From: Taudactylus pleione
Taxonomy: Eukaryota > Chordata > Amphibia > Anura > Myobatrachidae
DNA length: 64,000 nt
Assembly: GCA_031769625.1 (NCBI GenBank)
Contig: JAUIMM010000483.1
Location: forward strand, 4,237,501 to 4,301,500
Reading direction: 5' to 3'
Part shown: piece after piece, positions 33,678-46,700 of the stretch
How positions within the stretch are numbered: position 1 is the stretch's first letter
Layout of the letters: each line of letters opens with the position of its first letter
The notes under the pieces: generated by a model
Told to the model about the DNA's origin: nothing
Database searches by the model: none
Seen by the model: only the letters and a program-made list of their open reading frames with translations
Made by a program: the position numbers and the translations under genes

Positions 33678-33810
33678 GAAAAAAAAGTGATAGATATGAG
33701 GGGCAGCCGCATACCCCTCCTGCACAGGACATCAGGATCCTTCCTGAGCTCAGAGGATGAAGGCTGGAATAACAACACTTCCAGCTGGACTCTGAGCAAC
33801 TTCTCCTCAG
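33678..33810 (+). CDS. Exon of an unrecognised coiled-coil, two-TM gene
   Basis: The acceptor is preceded by a good pyrimidine tract (CGCTTTTTTTATATTCAG). The donor is CTCAG|GTAATA. 133 bp, entered in phase 0 and left in phase 1, 44 codons. It contains MRGSRIPLLHRTSGSFLSSE, DEGWNNNTSSW and TLSNFSSG: a Ser/Asn-rich, acidic, probably disordered segment. ATG at 33696 could be a start if no upstream exon is used. It joins in frame to 44012-44078. Confidence 0.6.
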
Positions 33811-34186
33811 GTAATAACCTTGTTTATCTTGGCTACATCTCTTTACAATGCAGGTGTGTTATTGGCAGACAGCGTTTCCCATAGAGCTTTTATATATAAG
33901 CTGCCACTTCCCACGGACCTTGGAGACCCCTCCCACTTCCCCAGTAGGGTCACTTGCCTGGTTGGTTGCATAGGGGGTATATTTACTAAACTGCAGGTTT
34001 TTAGAAGTGATGTTGCCCATAGCAACCAGTCAGATTCTAGCTATTATTTTATAGAAAGTGCTAGATAAATAATAAGTAGAATCTGATTGGTTGCTATGGG
34101 CAAGAGCTCCACTTCTAAAATCCTGAACTTTAGTAAATATACCCTATAGGGTCTACAATAAAGGCTCTGCCTGCAAGTCCTCCTCT

Positions 34187-34230
<44 letters not shown>

Positions 34231-37200
34231 GGGTGTGCACCGGCCACTTTTCGTGTTTTGTGTTTTGGTTTTGGATCTGGATCTTTCTTCGTGTTTTGGA
34301 TCTGGATTGGTTTTGCCAAAACCACCCTTCCGTGTTTTGGGTTCTGGGTTTTGTGTTTTGGATCTGTATTTTTTTTTAAAAAAGCATAAAAACAGCTAAA
34401 ATCACAGAATTTGTTGGTTTCTCTGCTCCTATGCTATTATTAACCTCAATAACCTTAATTTCCACTCATTGCCAGTCTATTCTGAACACCTCACACCTCA
34501 CAATAGTGTTTTCATGTCCAAAAGGTTGCACCGAGGTAGCTGGATGACTATGCTAAGCGACACGAGTGGGCGGCACAAACACGTGACCCATCTAGGAGTG
34601 ACACTGCAGTGGCAGACAGGATGGCAGTTAGAAAAACTAGGCCCCAAACTGTACATAATGCAAAGAAAAAAAAAAGTGCAAGATGGAATTGTCCTTGGGC
34701 CCTCCCACCCACCCTTATGTTGTATAAACAGGACATGCACACTTTAACAAATCAATCATTTCAGCGCCAGGGTCTGCCACACAACTGTGGCTGAAATGAT
34801 TGGTTCATTTGGGCCCCCACAAAACAAGCTGGCAATTAATGTGTCCCTGCACAAACTGGCTCTACGGAGGCAAGATGTCATCCTCATCCTCCTCATCCAC
34901 CGATTCCTCACCCTCTTCAGTGTGTACATCCTCATCCTCACAGAGTATTAATTCGTCCCTGCTGGAACCACAGGTCCCTCTGTACGTTCTGGAGGCTGGT
35001 CTCCCTGGAAGAGTTGATAATTCATTTTATGAACATCATCTTCTCCACATTTTGTGGAAGCAACCTCCTACGCCTTTCGCTGACAAGGTTCCCGGCTGCA
35101 CAAAACACTCTTTCGGAGTACACACTGGAGGGGGGGCAACTCAGGTAAAATAGAGACAGTTTGTACAGGGACCTCCAAATTGCTTCTTTTTCCTGCCAGT
35201 ACAGGTACGGACTGTCTGACATGCCTACTTGGATGCTGTCACCGATGTAATCCTTTAACAGACAGACGCACGCTTGTCGCTGCTGCTTTGAGGATTCAAG
35301 TGCGGCTACAGCCCACACAATTCACAAAGACAGAAAAAAAAAAAGAATATTTTTATTGTTTGTGGAGCACACTTTGAGGGTTACACCACCCTTTAACAGA
35401 CAGACGCACGCTTGTCGCTGCTGCTTTGAGGATGCAAGTGCGGCTACAGCCCACACAATTCACAAAGACAGAAAAAAGAAGAAGAATATTTTAATTGTTT
35501 GTGTAGAACACTTTGAGGTGTCACCACCCTTTAACAGACAGACGCACGCTTGTCGCTGCTGCTTTAAGGATGCAGGTGCGGCTACAGCCCACACATTTCA
35601 CAAAGACCGAAAAAAAAAAGAACAATATTTTCATTGTTTGTGTAGAACACTTTGAGGTGTCATCACCCTTTAACAGACAGACGCACGCTTGTCGCTGCTG
35701 CTTTAAGGATGCAGTTGCGGCTACAGCCCACACAATTCACATAGACAGAAAAAAAAAGAACAATATTTTAATTGTTTGTGTAGCACACTTTGAGGGTGTC
35801 ACCACCCTTTAACAGACAGACGCACGCTTGTCGCTGCTGCTTTGAGGATGCAAGTGTGGCTACATCGCACACAAGTCACAAACACATTAAAAAAATAGTT
35901 TTTTATTTTTTGGAACACTTTGAGAGTTACACCACCCTTTAACAGACAGACGCACGCTTGTCGCTGCTGCTTTAAGGATGCAGGTGCGGCTACAGCCCAC
36001 ACATTTCACAAAGACCGGAAAAAAAAGAACAATATTTTAATTGTTTGTGTAGAACACTTTGAGGGTGTCACCACCCTTTAACAGACAGACGCACGCTTGT
36101 CGCTGCTGCTTTAAGGATGCAGGTGCGGCTACAGCCCACACATTTCACAAAGACCAAAAAAAAAAGAACAATATTTGAATTGTTTGTGTAGAACACTTTG
36201 AGGTGTCATCACCCTTTAACAGACAGACGCACGCTTGTCGCTGCTGCTTTAAGGATGCAGGTGCGGCTACAGCCCACACAATTCACATAGACAGAAAAAA
36301 AAAGAACAATATTTTAATTGTTTCTGTAGCACACTTTGAGGGTGTCACCACCCTTTAACAGACAGACGCACGCTTGTCGCTGCTGCTTTGAGGATGCAAG
36401 TGTGGCTACATCGCACACAAGTCACAAACACATTAAAAAAATAGTTTTTTATTTTTTGGAACACTTTGAGAGTTACACCACCCTTTAACAGACAGACGCA
36501 CGCTTGTCGCTGCTGCTTTAAGGATGCAGGTGCGGCTACAGCCCACACATTTCACAAAGACCGAAAAAAAAAGAACAATATTTTAATTGTTTGTGTAGAA
36601 CACTTTGAGGGTGTCACCACCCTTTAACAGACAGACGCACGCTTGTCGCTGCTGCTTTAAGGATGCAGGTGTGGCTACAGCCCACACAATTCACAAAGAC
36701 AGAAAAAAAAAAAGAATATTTTTATTGTTTGTGGAGCACACTTTGAGGGTTACACCACCCTTTAACAGACAGACGCACGCTTGTCGCTGCTGCTTTGAGG
36801 ATGCAAGTGCGGCTACAGCCCACACAATTCACAAAGACAGAAAAAAGAAGAAGAATATTTTAATTGTTTGTGTAGAACACTTTGAGGTGTCACCACCCTT
36901 TAACAGACAGACGCACGCTTGTCGCTGCTGCTTTAAGGATGCAGGTGCGGCTACAGCCCACACATTTCACAAAGACCGAAAAAAAAAAGAACAATATTTT
37001 CATTGTTTGTGTAGAACACTTTGAGGTGTCATCACCCTTTAACAGACAGACGCACGCTTGTCGCTGCTGCTTTAAGGATGCAGTTGCGGCTACAGCCCAC
37101 ACAATTCACATAGACAGAAAAAAAAAGAACAATATTTTAATTGTTTGTGTAGCACACTTTGAGGGTGTCACCACCCTTTAACAGACAGACGCACGCTTGT

Positions 37201-40200
37201 CGCTGCTGCTTTGAGGATGCAAGTGTGGCTACATCGCACACAAGTCACAAACACATTAAAAAAATAGTTTTTTATTTTTTGGAACACTTTGAGAGTTACA
37301 CCACCCTTTAACAGACAGACGCACGCTTGTCGCTGCTGCTTTAAGGATGCAGGTGCGGCTACAGCCCACACATTTCACAAAGACCGGAAAAAAAAGAACA
37401 ATATTTTAATTGTTTGTGTAGAACACTTTGAGGGTGTCACCACCCTTTAACAGACAGACGCACGCTTGTCGCTGCTGCTTTAAGGATGCAGGTGCGGCTA
37501 CAGCCCACACATTTCACAAAGACCAAAAAAAAAAGAACAATATTTGAATTGTTTGTGTAGAACACTTTGAGGTGTCATCACCCTTTAACAGACAGACGCA
37601 CGCTTGTCGCTGCTGCTTTAAGGATGCAGGTGCGGCTACAGCCCACACAATTCACATAGACAGAAAAAAAAAGAACAATATTTTAATTGTTTCTGTAGCA
37701 CACTTTGAGGGTGTCACCACCCTTTAACAGACAGACGCACGCTTGTCGCTGCTGCTTTGAGGATGCAAGTGTGGCTACATCGCACACAAGTCACAAACAC
37801 ATTAAAAAAATAGTTTTTTATTTTTTGGAACACTTTGAGAGTTACACCACCCTTTAACAGACAGACGCACGCTTGTCGCTGCTGCTTTAAGGATGCAGGT
37901 GCGGCTACAGCCCACACATTTCACAAAGACCGAAAAAAAAAGAACAATATTTTAATTGTTTGTGTAGAACACTTTGAGGGTGTCACCACCCTTTAACAGA
38001 CAGACGCACGCTTGTCGCTGCTGCTTTAAGGATGCAGGTGTGGCTACAGCCCACACATTTCACAAAGACCAAAAAAAAAAGAACAATATTTTAATTGTTT
38101 GTGTAGCACACTTTGAGGGTGTCACCACCCTTTAACAGACAGACGCACGCTTGTCGCTGCTGCTTTAAGGATGCAGGTGCGGCTACAGCCCACACAATTC
38201 ACAAAGACAGAAAAAAGAACAATATTTTAATTGTTTGTGTAGCACACTTTGAGGGTGTCACCACCCTTTAACAGACAGACGCACGCTTGTCGCTGCTGCT
38301 TTAAGGATGCAGGTGCGGCTACAGCCCACACAATTCACAAAGACAGAAAAAAGAACAATATTTTAATTGTTTGTGTAGCACACTTTGAGGGTGTCACCAC
38401 CCATTAACAGACAGACGCACGCTTGTCGCTGCTGCTTTAAGGATGCAGGTGTGGCTACAGCCCACACATTTCACAAAGACCAAAAAAAAAAGAACAATAT
38501 TTTAATTGTTTGTGTAGCACACTTTGAGGGTGTCACCACCCTTTAACAGACAGACGCACGCTTGTCGCTGCTGCTTTGAGGATGCAAGTGTGGCTACATC
38601 GCACACAAGTCACAAACACATTAAAAAAATAGTTTTTTATTTTTTGGAACACTTTGAGAGTTACACCACCCTTTAACAGACAGACGCACGCTTGTCGCTG
38701 CTGCTTTAAGGATGCAGGTGAGGCTACAGCCCACACATTTCACAAAGACCGAAAAAAAAAGAACAATATTTTAATTGTTTGTGTAGAACACTTTGAGGGT
38801 GTCACCACCCTTTAACAGACAGACGCACGCTTGTCGCTGCTGCTTTGAGGATGCAGGTGGAATCTAGACGGGATTTGGAACCGAGGACACACTACCTCCA
38901 TCAATTGTCTAAATCCCACTGCACTAATGTCGGATACCGGACGCACGTCTAACACCAACATAGCAGTCAAGGCCTCAGTTATACGTTTTGCTTCAGGATG
39001 ACTGCTGTCGTACTTCATCCTCATCGCTAGGGACTGTTGGAGGGTCAATTGTTTAGTAAAAGTAGTGATGTTCCTACTTCCTCTCTGGGATGATGAACAA
39101 CTCCCAGCAGCAGCAACAGCACTAGGAGGAAGAGGTTCTTGATCTTTCCCTATTTTATTTTTATCGGAGAAAGTTTGGTCCTCCATTTATGTTATATTGA
39201 TATATATACGTGCGGCTAAAGCGCACACAAACACAGAAAATATTATTTTATTTTTGCTGGAGAGTAGTGCACTTTGTGGGTTACACCACCCTTTAAGAAA
39301 TGAGCCAGCCGGCTCTTTACTTATGGGACACAGGCGCACGCTTGGCGCTGCTCCTTTGTTGATGCACGTGCAGCCACAGTGCACACAATTCACAAACACA
39401 GAAAATAATTTTTTTTTTGGTTTGGACTGGAGTGTACTTTCGGGGGTTACAGCACCCTTAACGGTCAAGCCAGCCGGCCCTTTACTTATGACACAGGCGC
39501 ACGCTTGGCACTACTTTGTTGATGCACGTGCGGCTACTGCGCACACAATTCACAAACACAGAAAATAATTTTTTTTTTGGTTTGGACTGGAGTGTACTTT
39601 CGGGGGTTACAGCACCCTTAACGGTCAAGCCAGCCGGCCCTTTACTTATGACACAGGCGCACGCTTGGCACTACTTTGTTGATGCACGTGCGGCTACTGC
39701 GCACACAATTCACAAACACAGAAAATAATTTTTTTTTTGGTTTGGACTGGAGTGTACTTTCGGGGGTTACAGCACCCTTAACGGTCAAGCCAGCCGGCCC
39801 TTTACTTATGACACAGGCGCACGCTTGGCACTACTTTGTTGATGCACGTGCGGCTACTGCGCACACAATTCACAAACACAGAAAAGAATTTTTTTTTTGG
39901 TTTGGACTGGAGTGTACTTTCGGGGGTTACAGCACCCTTAACGGTCAAGCCAGCCGGCCCTTTACTTATGACACAGGCGCACGCTTGGCACTACTTTGTT
40001 GATGCACGTGCGGCTACTGCGCACACAATTCACAAACACAGAAAATAATTTTTTTTTTGGTTTGGACTGGAGTGTACTTTCGGGGGTTACAGCACCCTTA
40101 ACGGTCAAGCCAGCCGGCCCTTTACTTATGACACAGGCGCACGCTTGGCACTACTTTGTTGATGCACGTGCGGCTACTGCGCACACAATTCACAAACACA

Positions 40201-41052
40201 GAAAATAATTTTTTTTTTGGTTTGGACTGGAGTGTACTTTCGGGGGTTACAGCACCCTTAACGGTCAAGCCAGCCGGCCCTTTACTTATGACACAGGCGC
40301 ACGCTTGGCACTACTTTGTTGATGCACGTGCGGCTACTGCGCACACAATTCACAAACACAGAAAATAATTTTTTTTTGGTTTGGACTGGAGTGTACTTTC
40401 GGGGGTTACAGCACCCTTTAACGGTCAAGCCAGCCGGCCCTTTACTTATGACACAGGCGCACGCTTGGCACTACTTTGTTGATGCACGTGCGGCTACTGC
40501 GCACACAATTCACAAACACAGAAAATATATTATTTTTTTAGCACTTGGGGGGAGCACCCCTGATGGACAGAGCACCCCCTGGACAACACTACAGCACTCC
40601 TTTAGGACTGGGACACTGCACAGGACTTTGGAGTGGACACAGCCCCTATGGAGAACTGACTGCACAACACAGTCCAGCCAGCCCCTATGGACTTTGAAGT
40701 AGTGGACACAGCCCCTATTAACAACAGCAGCACAGCACAACACAGCTAGCCCCTATGGACTTTGAAGTAGTGGACAACAGCAGCACTACACTACACTACA
40801 CTACACTACACAGCCCTAACTCCCACCCTCCCTCTTCACTGTCCACAGCCGAGTGAGAAAATGGCGCCGACGCGGGTACCTTATATAGGATCCAAAACCC
40901 GCGAGACTCGGAAGGCGGGATGATGACGTTTTGCCTCGATTTCAGATCCGAGTCAGGCGGGAAAAGTCGAGCCTGATTCGGATCGGACTCGGATCGGGGG
41001 GGCTCGGGGGGGTTCGGATTTCATAAATCCGAACCCGCTCACCCCTAATATA

Positions 41053-41118
<66 letters not shown>

Positions 41119-43738
41119 CCAGCAGTGGGATGCAGGTCACATAAATTGCATTCACACCTATGTCACGGAGTCTAACCTGCAACAAAGAACTGACTTAAGG
41201 GGCCTATCCATTAGCAGATAAAATAAACGATTGAACGAGATATTGTGCAATCATTCATTATATCTGCTAATAGATAGGCCCTGATAGATGACAGATGTGC
41301 ACTCCCGCGGACAATAAATCTCATCTATCATCTCGCCAACATGTTCGTCAATTATCGCATATAGCTGTACGATATTAGCAATATCCTGCAGTTTATATGC
41401 GGTAAACAACGAACAATATTTTCAATGAATATTCATACATACTTTTTAAAAAATCCACTCCCGGAATGATGTCATGCGATATCGTTCATCGTTCAGTCAT
41501 GTACATGACAGATATCGTTCAGCACAGCCACCGGAATTTTGAAGGGATATCATTTGTCTTTCATCGCTCAGAAAGACATCCGCTAATGGATCGGCCCCTT
41601 TACAGTATAGACTACACCCAAACAGCCCTAAATAGGCTGGAGGGCAGCTACAGTAAGGCCCCAAGGTGCAGTATGTTAGTAACTCAGCACAGGCTTATTT
41701 CTTTTTTATAATGTTTCCAAATATTGACTAATGTTGTCTTCGCTTCTGTCCATCCCTCCAATTATAACGTAATCTTCCCCTTGTTGCACCTCAGCCTCCG
41801 TAATTGTCAGGTGCATTTAGCCTTATCTGAATGTCAGTGTTTGGAGAATACAAGGCATTGGCGCAGGTTGGCTTTGCCTTTTAAATTATTGCTGCTTTAA
41901 AAATGTTCCCACATAGGCCCGTATTCAATTAGTATCGTGGCCGCGATAAAGTTTAGCATGCTGCACTCTTCGTCTACATCACGTGTTTTGTAGGCAAAAA
42001 AGTATCGAGCGCACCCCCGCTATTCACCTTATTCATTTACAAAGGTCGCAAAAACGGCACCCGGAGAATGTTAAATAGGCGAAAAGTGCTGTCAGAAATT
42101 GGGAAATCAGCTTGAACCCCCCAAAAAGATGCAATAACATTGGGGATCACCATAGATGAGTACTAGTAGCCCTAATAAAGCTATTTGGGGTACTTAAGGT
42201 CTCACACTTGCTTGCTATTAGCGTCTTTGTTTAAGCAATATTTTTCTGTGAAAATAAGTAGTTCTAGCAAATTTGGGGTACAAGAAAATGGGGGCAACTG
42301 TATCATATTTTAAAGTTGCTAAAGTGAAGATTGAAAAAACGTGAGGAACGCACCTGCAATCCCAAAAACACCTGACCCATACCTGGGGACCCCCAAGAAG
42401 TCTATTTTGCTAGTTTTTAAGCTTGTCCCCCAGCTTTGTACTTTTTCATCCCCAAAATGAAATTACTTTTTTGGGGTGTTCCACACTTTTTTTTTTATAC
42501 AGTTATCCTTTTGGGGGGCTGCCCTAAGGGTTCTGAGTATTTTCCCCACCTTTCCACCCCAAAATTCTAAAAATGTTCTTCTTTTCTCCACCTAATCAGA
42601 GGCGAATCTTTTTCCCCTATTACATTGCATTGACTTTTCACCTAGGCGAAAAGCGTCTTAAATTGAATTAGGCAAAAGTTACCAGCAGGCAAAAAGCAGC
42701 GATCGGCGATACTTTTTTGCGGATCTTGGCTTTTCGCCGCTAATTGAATACGGGACATAGTATTAGATCATGCAACACATGTAGAGAACAGGGATGGAAG
42801 GTCCACAGTGACCACAGTCCACAGGATGCAAGGTCCACAGTGTCCACAGTCCACAGGATGCAAGGTCCACAGTGTCTAGCTAGACAGTCAATAGGTTAGG
42901 GTGAGGATTAGGGTTAAAATAACAAAAAAAAGTGTCAACTTTTTCTATGACAACCATGTGTGTGTCGACCTTTTGACCTTGTCAACTATTTGATTGTGTT
43001 GACCTTAGTCCATGTCATACATTCACCCGTCGACCTTTTAGACACTGTCGACCTATTGCATGTTGACCATTCAGTGTTGACTTATTGACTGTCTACCTAA
43101 ATACTGTTGATCTTTCAGTCCACACCCCACATTTAGTTATGGGCATAAAATGCATTACTTACAGCAAGCGGTGCCAGGCAGCGGACAAGCACAGATCTCT
43201 GAGCTGCTCATGTAGTACCGCTGTGCCATAATGAGGATGGCCGGTGTCATGGGACAATTTCTGTAGGGTATGTCCTGGTTGCATAGCGGATAGCCCATAG
43301 TCCTGCTCTGCACTTGCCAGCTTGTGATTGGGCCTTGTCAGGCTGTGTACATGGCTATACTCATCCTGAAAACTCTATGAAGATCGTTCATTTCAGAGGC
43401 CTATAATAGAAGGTGATCTTACATCTATGCAGTTCTTTTCCTATAAAGCAATAAGGGCCTGATTCAGAATTGGGAGCACATAAAAAAGAGCAAACAAGGA
43501 GCAATTGCTCCTGGAATAAACCATGTTACCATGCAAGGGGTACATATGCATTATTTTATTTATGCATGCAGGGAAAATACTGTTTGCATTTGCATGTAGC
43601 CATCACAAACTTGGCAGCTTTGTTTTTACACTGAAATTTTAGAATTCAGCAAGGACGCCCCCATTCCCAACCCCAAATCTAACTGCACAGGTTACATCTG
43701 CCCCCCTGCAGTGCAGCAGGGTTTTGCCAAGGTACAAA

Positions 43739-43775
<37 letters not shown>

Positions 43776-46700
43776 CATATTCCAATTATAACGGATACAA
43801 TATGACAATAGTAAACTTCTAACTTATATTACTGTCTGTAATGAGGACCAGGGATAAGTAGTCTCTCATCCATGTGTGAAACAAGGTACCACATGGGTGT
43901 GGGTTAAGGGAGTTTTGGGCACAGGGTGTATCCTTCTGTTGTGTTTATCTGGCAGGTGTATGGCAGCTTAATCACTTTGTGTCTTTCTTTTTTTTTCTTT
44001 TTACAATTTAGGAAGTGAGGTAACAACATCGAGCAGGACCGGCAGTTTCTACATCCCAGACATCCCTGCCTGGCACAAGTAAGAGATGACACTGGTGCAC
44101 CTGTAGCTAGTGTTACCTGAGATGCTGCATCGGGAAGGCTATGAAGGTGACGCTCCGCCACTTAGGGTGCTCCCAGCACATTACATCCATTCTCCCTGGC
44201 AGCACTAGGGCTTTAACACAACAAATAATCTGACCCAATGACACATGACTGGGGAATCTTCCTCCCAGCAATAAGGCCAGTCACAGAGGCTCACAGTACC
44301 CTTGTACCAACACCTGTCTGGCTCTTTAGAAAAATCTCTGTGACTCCCCCCATTAAACTGTCAGCACCTCAGATAATTACCAAAGCACAATCACCGACTT
44401 CCCCACCCAGCCACCCACCACTGGTCCTACACTAAATAGTCTGATTTTTTATCTTTGTGTTTGTGTAGCTGTGTTTCGTTGGAATGATCAGTGGGGGGAT
44501 GGGTACAGGATGCCAGCGCTCAGGTTCCCGACGGTCAAAATCCAGATGCCAGCATCCTGACAGGGTTAGGATACCGACATCTGCCGGTTTGTATCCTAAC
44601 CCTCTTGCTTTTCCTACCCCTTACACTCCCTCCCCAATGCCTAACCCTAACACTCCCCCTAGTGCCTAACCCTAACACTCCTCTAGTGCCTTACACTCCC
44701 TCCCCAGTGCCTAACCCTAACACTCCCCCTAGTGCCTAACCCTAACACTCCCTCCCCAGTGCCTAACCCTAACACTCCCCCTAGTGCCTAACCCTAACAC
44801 TCCCCCTAGTGCCTAACCCTAACACTCCTCTAGTGCCTAACACTCCCTCCCCAGTGCCTAACCCTAACCCTCCCCCTAGTGCCTAACACTCCCCCTAGTG
44901 CCTAACACTCCCCCTAGTGCCTAACACTCCTCCTAGTTCCTAACCCTAACCCCGCTACTTACCTTCGGGATGCCAGCGATTAGGATGCTGGTGCTGGGAT
45001 TCTGACAGGTGTCAGGATTCTGGTGCCAGTATTCTAAATGCCGGTGTCTTGACTATCGGGATACTAAACATCAATGGGTATCCTATAATTTAAGTTTATG
45101 GAATTTTATACATAATGATGGGCCTATTTTATGCAGGGGCCTGGGGACGTAGTCATCTGCAAAACATGATCTTATATCCTACGGAAGACATGCTGAAGCC
45201 CCTCCCTTTGTGGTTTCATACTGCCTACTACTGGTAACTTAGTTGTCCTCCACATTCATCCTTAATTTCTGCATTACTCTGAGCTGCACTGAGTACTAAT
45301 GGCATGCTCTGGCATGTTTTCCGCAGTAAAACATAGAGTATTTTCCGACAAACACTTTTTAATAATTTGTTTCATGCTATTGCCACACCTGCCTGCTCAC
45401 TGCATGATGATACTGCTGCAGTTATACACAGATGGAGTGTGCTCACTTATGTTACTGCCATACCTTCCTGCTCACTGCATGATGATACTGCTGCAGGTAT
45501 ACACAGATGGCGTGTAGTCACTTATGTTACTGCCATGCTTTCCTGTTCACTGCATGATGATACTGCTGCAGGTATACACAGATGGCGTGTACTCACTTAT
45601 GTTACTGCCATACCTGCCTGCTCACTGCATGATGATACTGCTGCAGTTATACACAGATGGCGTGTACTCACTTATGTTACTGCCATACCTGCCTGCTCAC
45701 TGCATGATGATACTGCTGCAAGTATACACAGATGGCGTGTGCTCACTTATGTTACTGCCATACCTGCCTGCTCACTGCATGATGATACTGCTGCAGGTAT
45801 ACACAGATGGCGTGTACTCACTTATGTTACTGCCATACCTGCCTGCTCACTGCATGATGATACTGCTGCAGGTATACACAGATGGAGTGTGCTCACTTAT
45901 GTTGACACTAGAATGTCAGCAGACATTATGTCGACATGCACATTGTTAACATGGCATTATGCTGACGTGTCAGACCATGTTGAGGTGACATTCTGCATGC
46001 CGACATAACTACAGTACATTCCCATAGATGGGAATTTCACAATAAACAGGATTTCAATAATAATTCTTTATTCATATAGTAATTCTCCCAATAGGATTCA
46101 AAGCACTTTACATTATTGCAGATGGTGACGACATCTTGGGAGCACTCAGTGGCTATCACTAATCATTAGCACCACTCCCTGAGTTATTGGAGGTATATTC
46201 CCTGTAATACACAGACGCACACACCCACCTTTTATGGGAACAGAACCCAGGAGCTCAGCCTTGTGAGGTAGCAATGCTAACCACTGTGCCCACAGCAGGA
46301 TCGTGAAGGGATTGCTGCCCATTTAAGCTACAAGCATTTGTAAAAGTTGTCATTATACAGATACCAAGTCCTTCTGTCTTTCTCTTCCTCCATAGCAGAA
46401 ATGAAGACCTTGCTGCCGAGCTCAGAGAGTGCCAGGACACACTCCTGCACAGGTATCTGCTCCTAGTGACATAGTAGCTGTGGGATAATGATTTTTGCCT
46501 TCACTTGAAGTGTTTCTCCTCTTAAAGAAAAACTCCAGTAAGATTTTATCCAAAATCCATCCCCGGGGACACTTATTCGCACTGTACCTGCACCAATCAT
46601 AGAGCTCCTATGTGTCCCTACAGTCCCCATTTTTCCACAAGAAATGTCTATCGGATAGGGCTCATTTTTCCAGTCCAAATACAGTAACACACAGTCACAC

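Larger units (their letters stand above)
34228..41047 (-). mobile_element. hAT element, internally rearranged, minus orientation (6.8 kb)
   Basis: Left end TAGGGGTGTGCACCGG and right end GAACCCGCTCACCCCTA are the two ends of the element seen at 57551-63661, in reverse. ATATATAT flanks both sides (34220-34227, 41048-41055), consistent with an 8-bp target duplication although it lies in (TA)n. Inside, from right to left on the minus strand: promoter, 160-bp array, a fused N-terminal transposase fragment, 137-bp array, C-terminal hATC fragment. The BED finger and catalytic core are gone, so it depends on other copies. It sits in the intron after 33810. Confidence 0.9.

Noticed and set aside
35241..38866. 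CRISPR-like regular repeats
   Set aside because: Monomers are contiguous without unique spacers and the DNA is clearly animal.
34228..41047. Endogenous retrovirus or LTR element as the source of the 6.8-kb insertion
   Set aside because: No LTRs, primer-binding site or pol/gag motifs; short inverted ends, an 8-bp duplication and hAT protein fragments identify a DNA transposon.
45367..46008. 213-codon frame with YVTAIPACSLHDDTAAGIHR repeats
   Set aside because: A 75-bp minisatellite in an intron; changes are not biased to third positions and a second frame is equally open.
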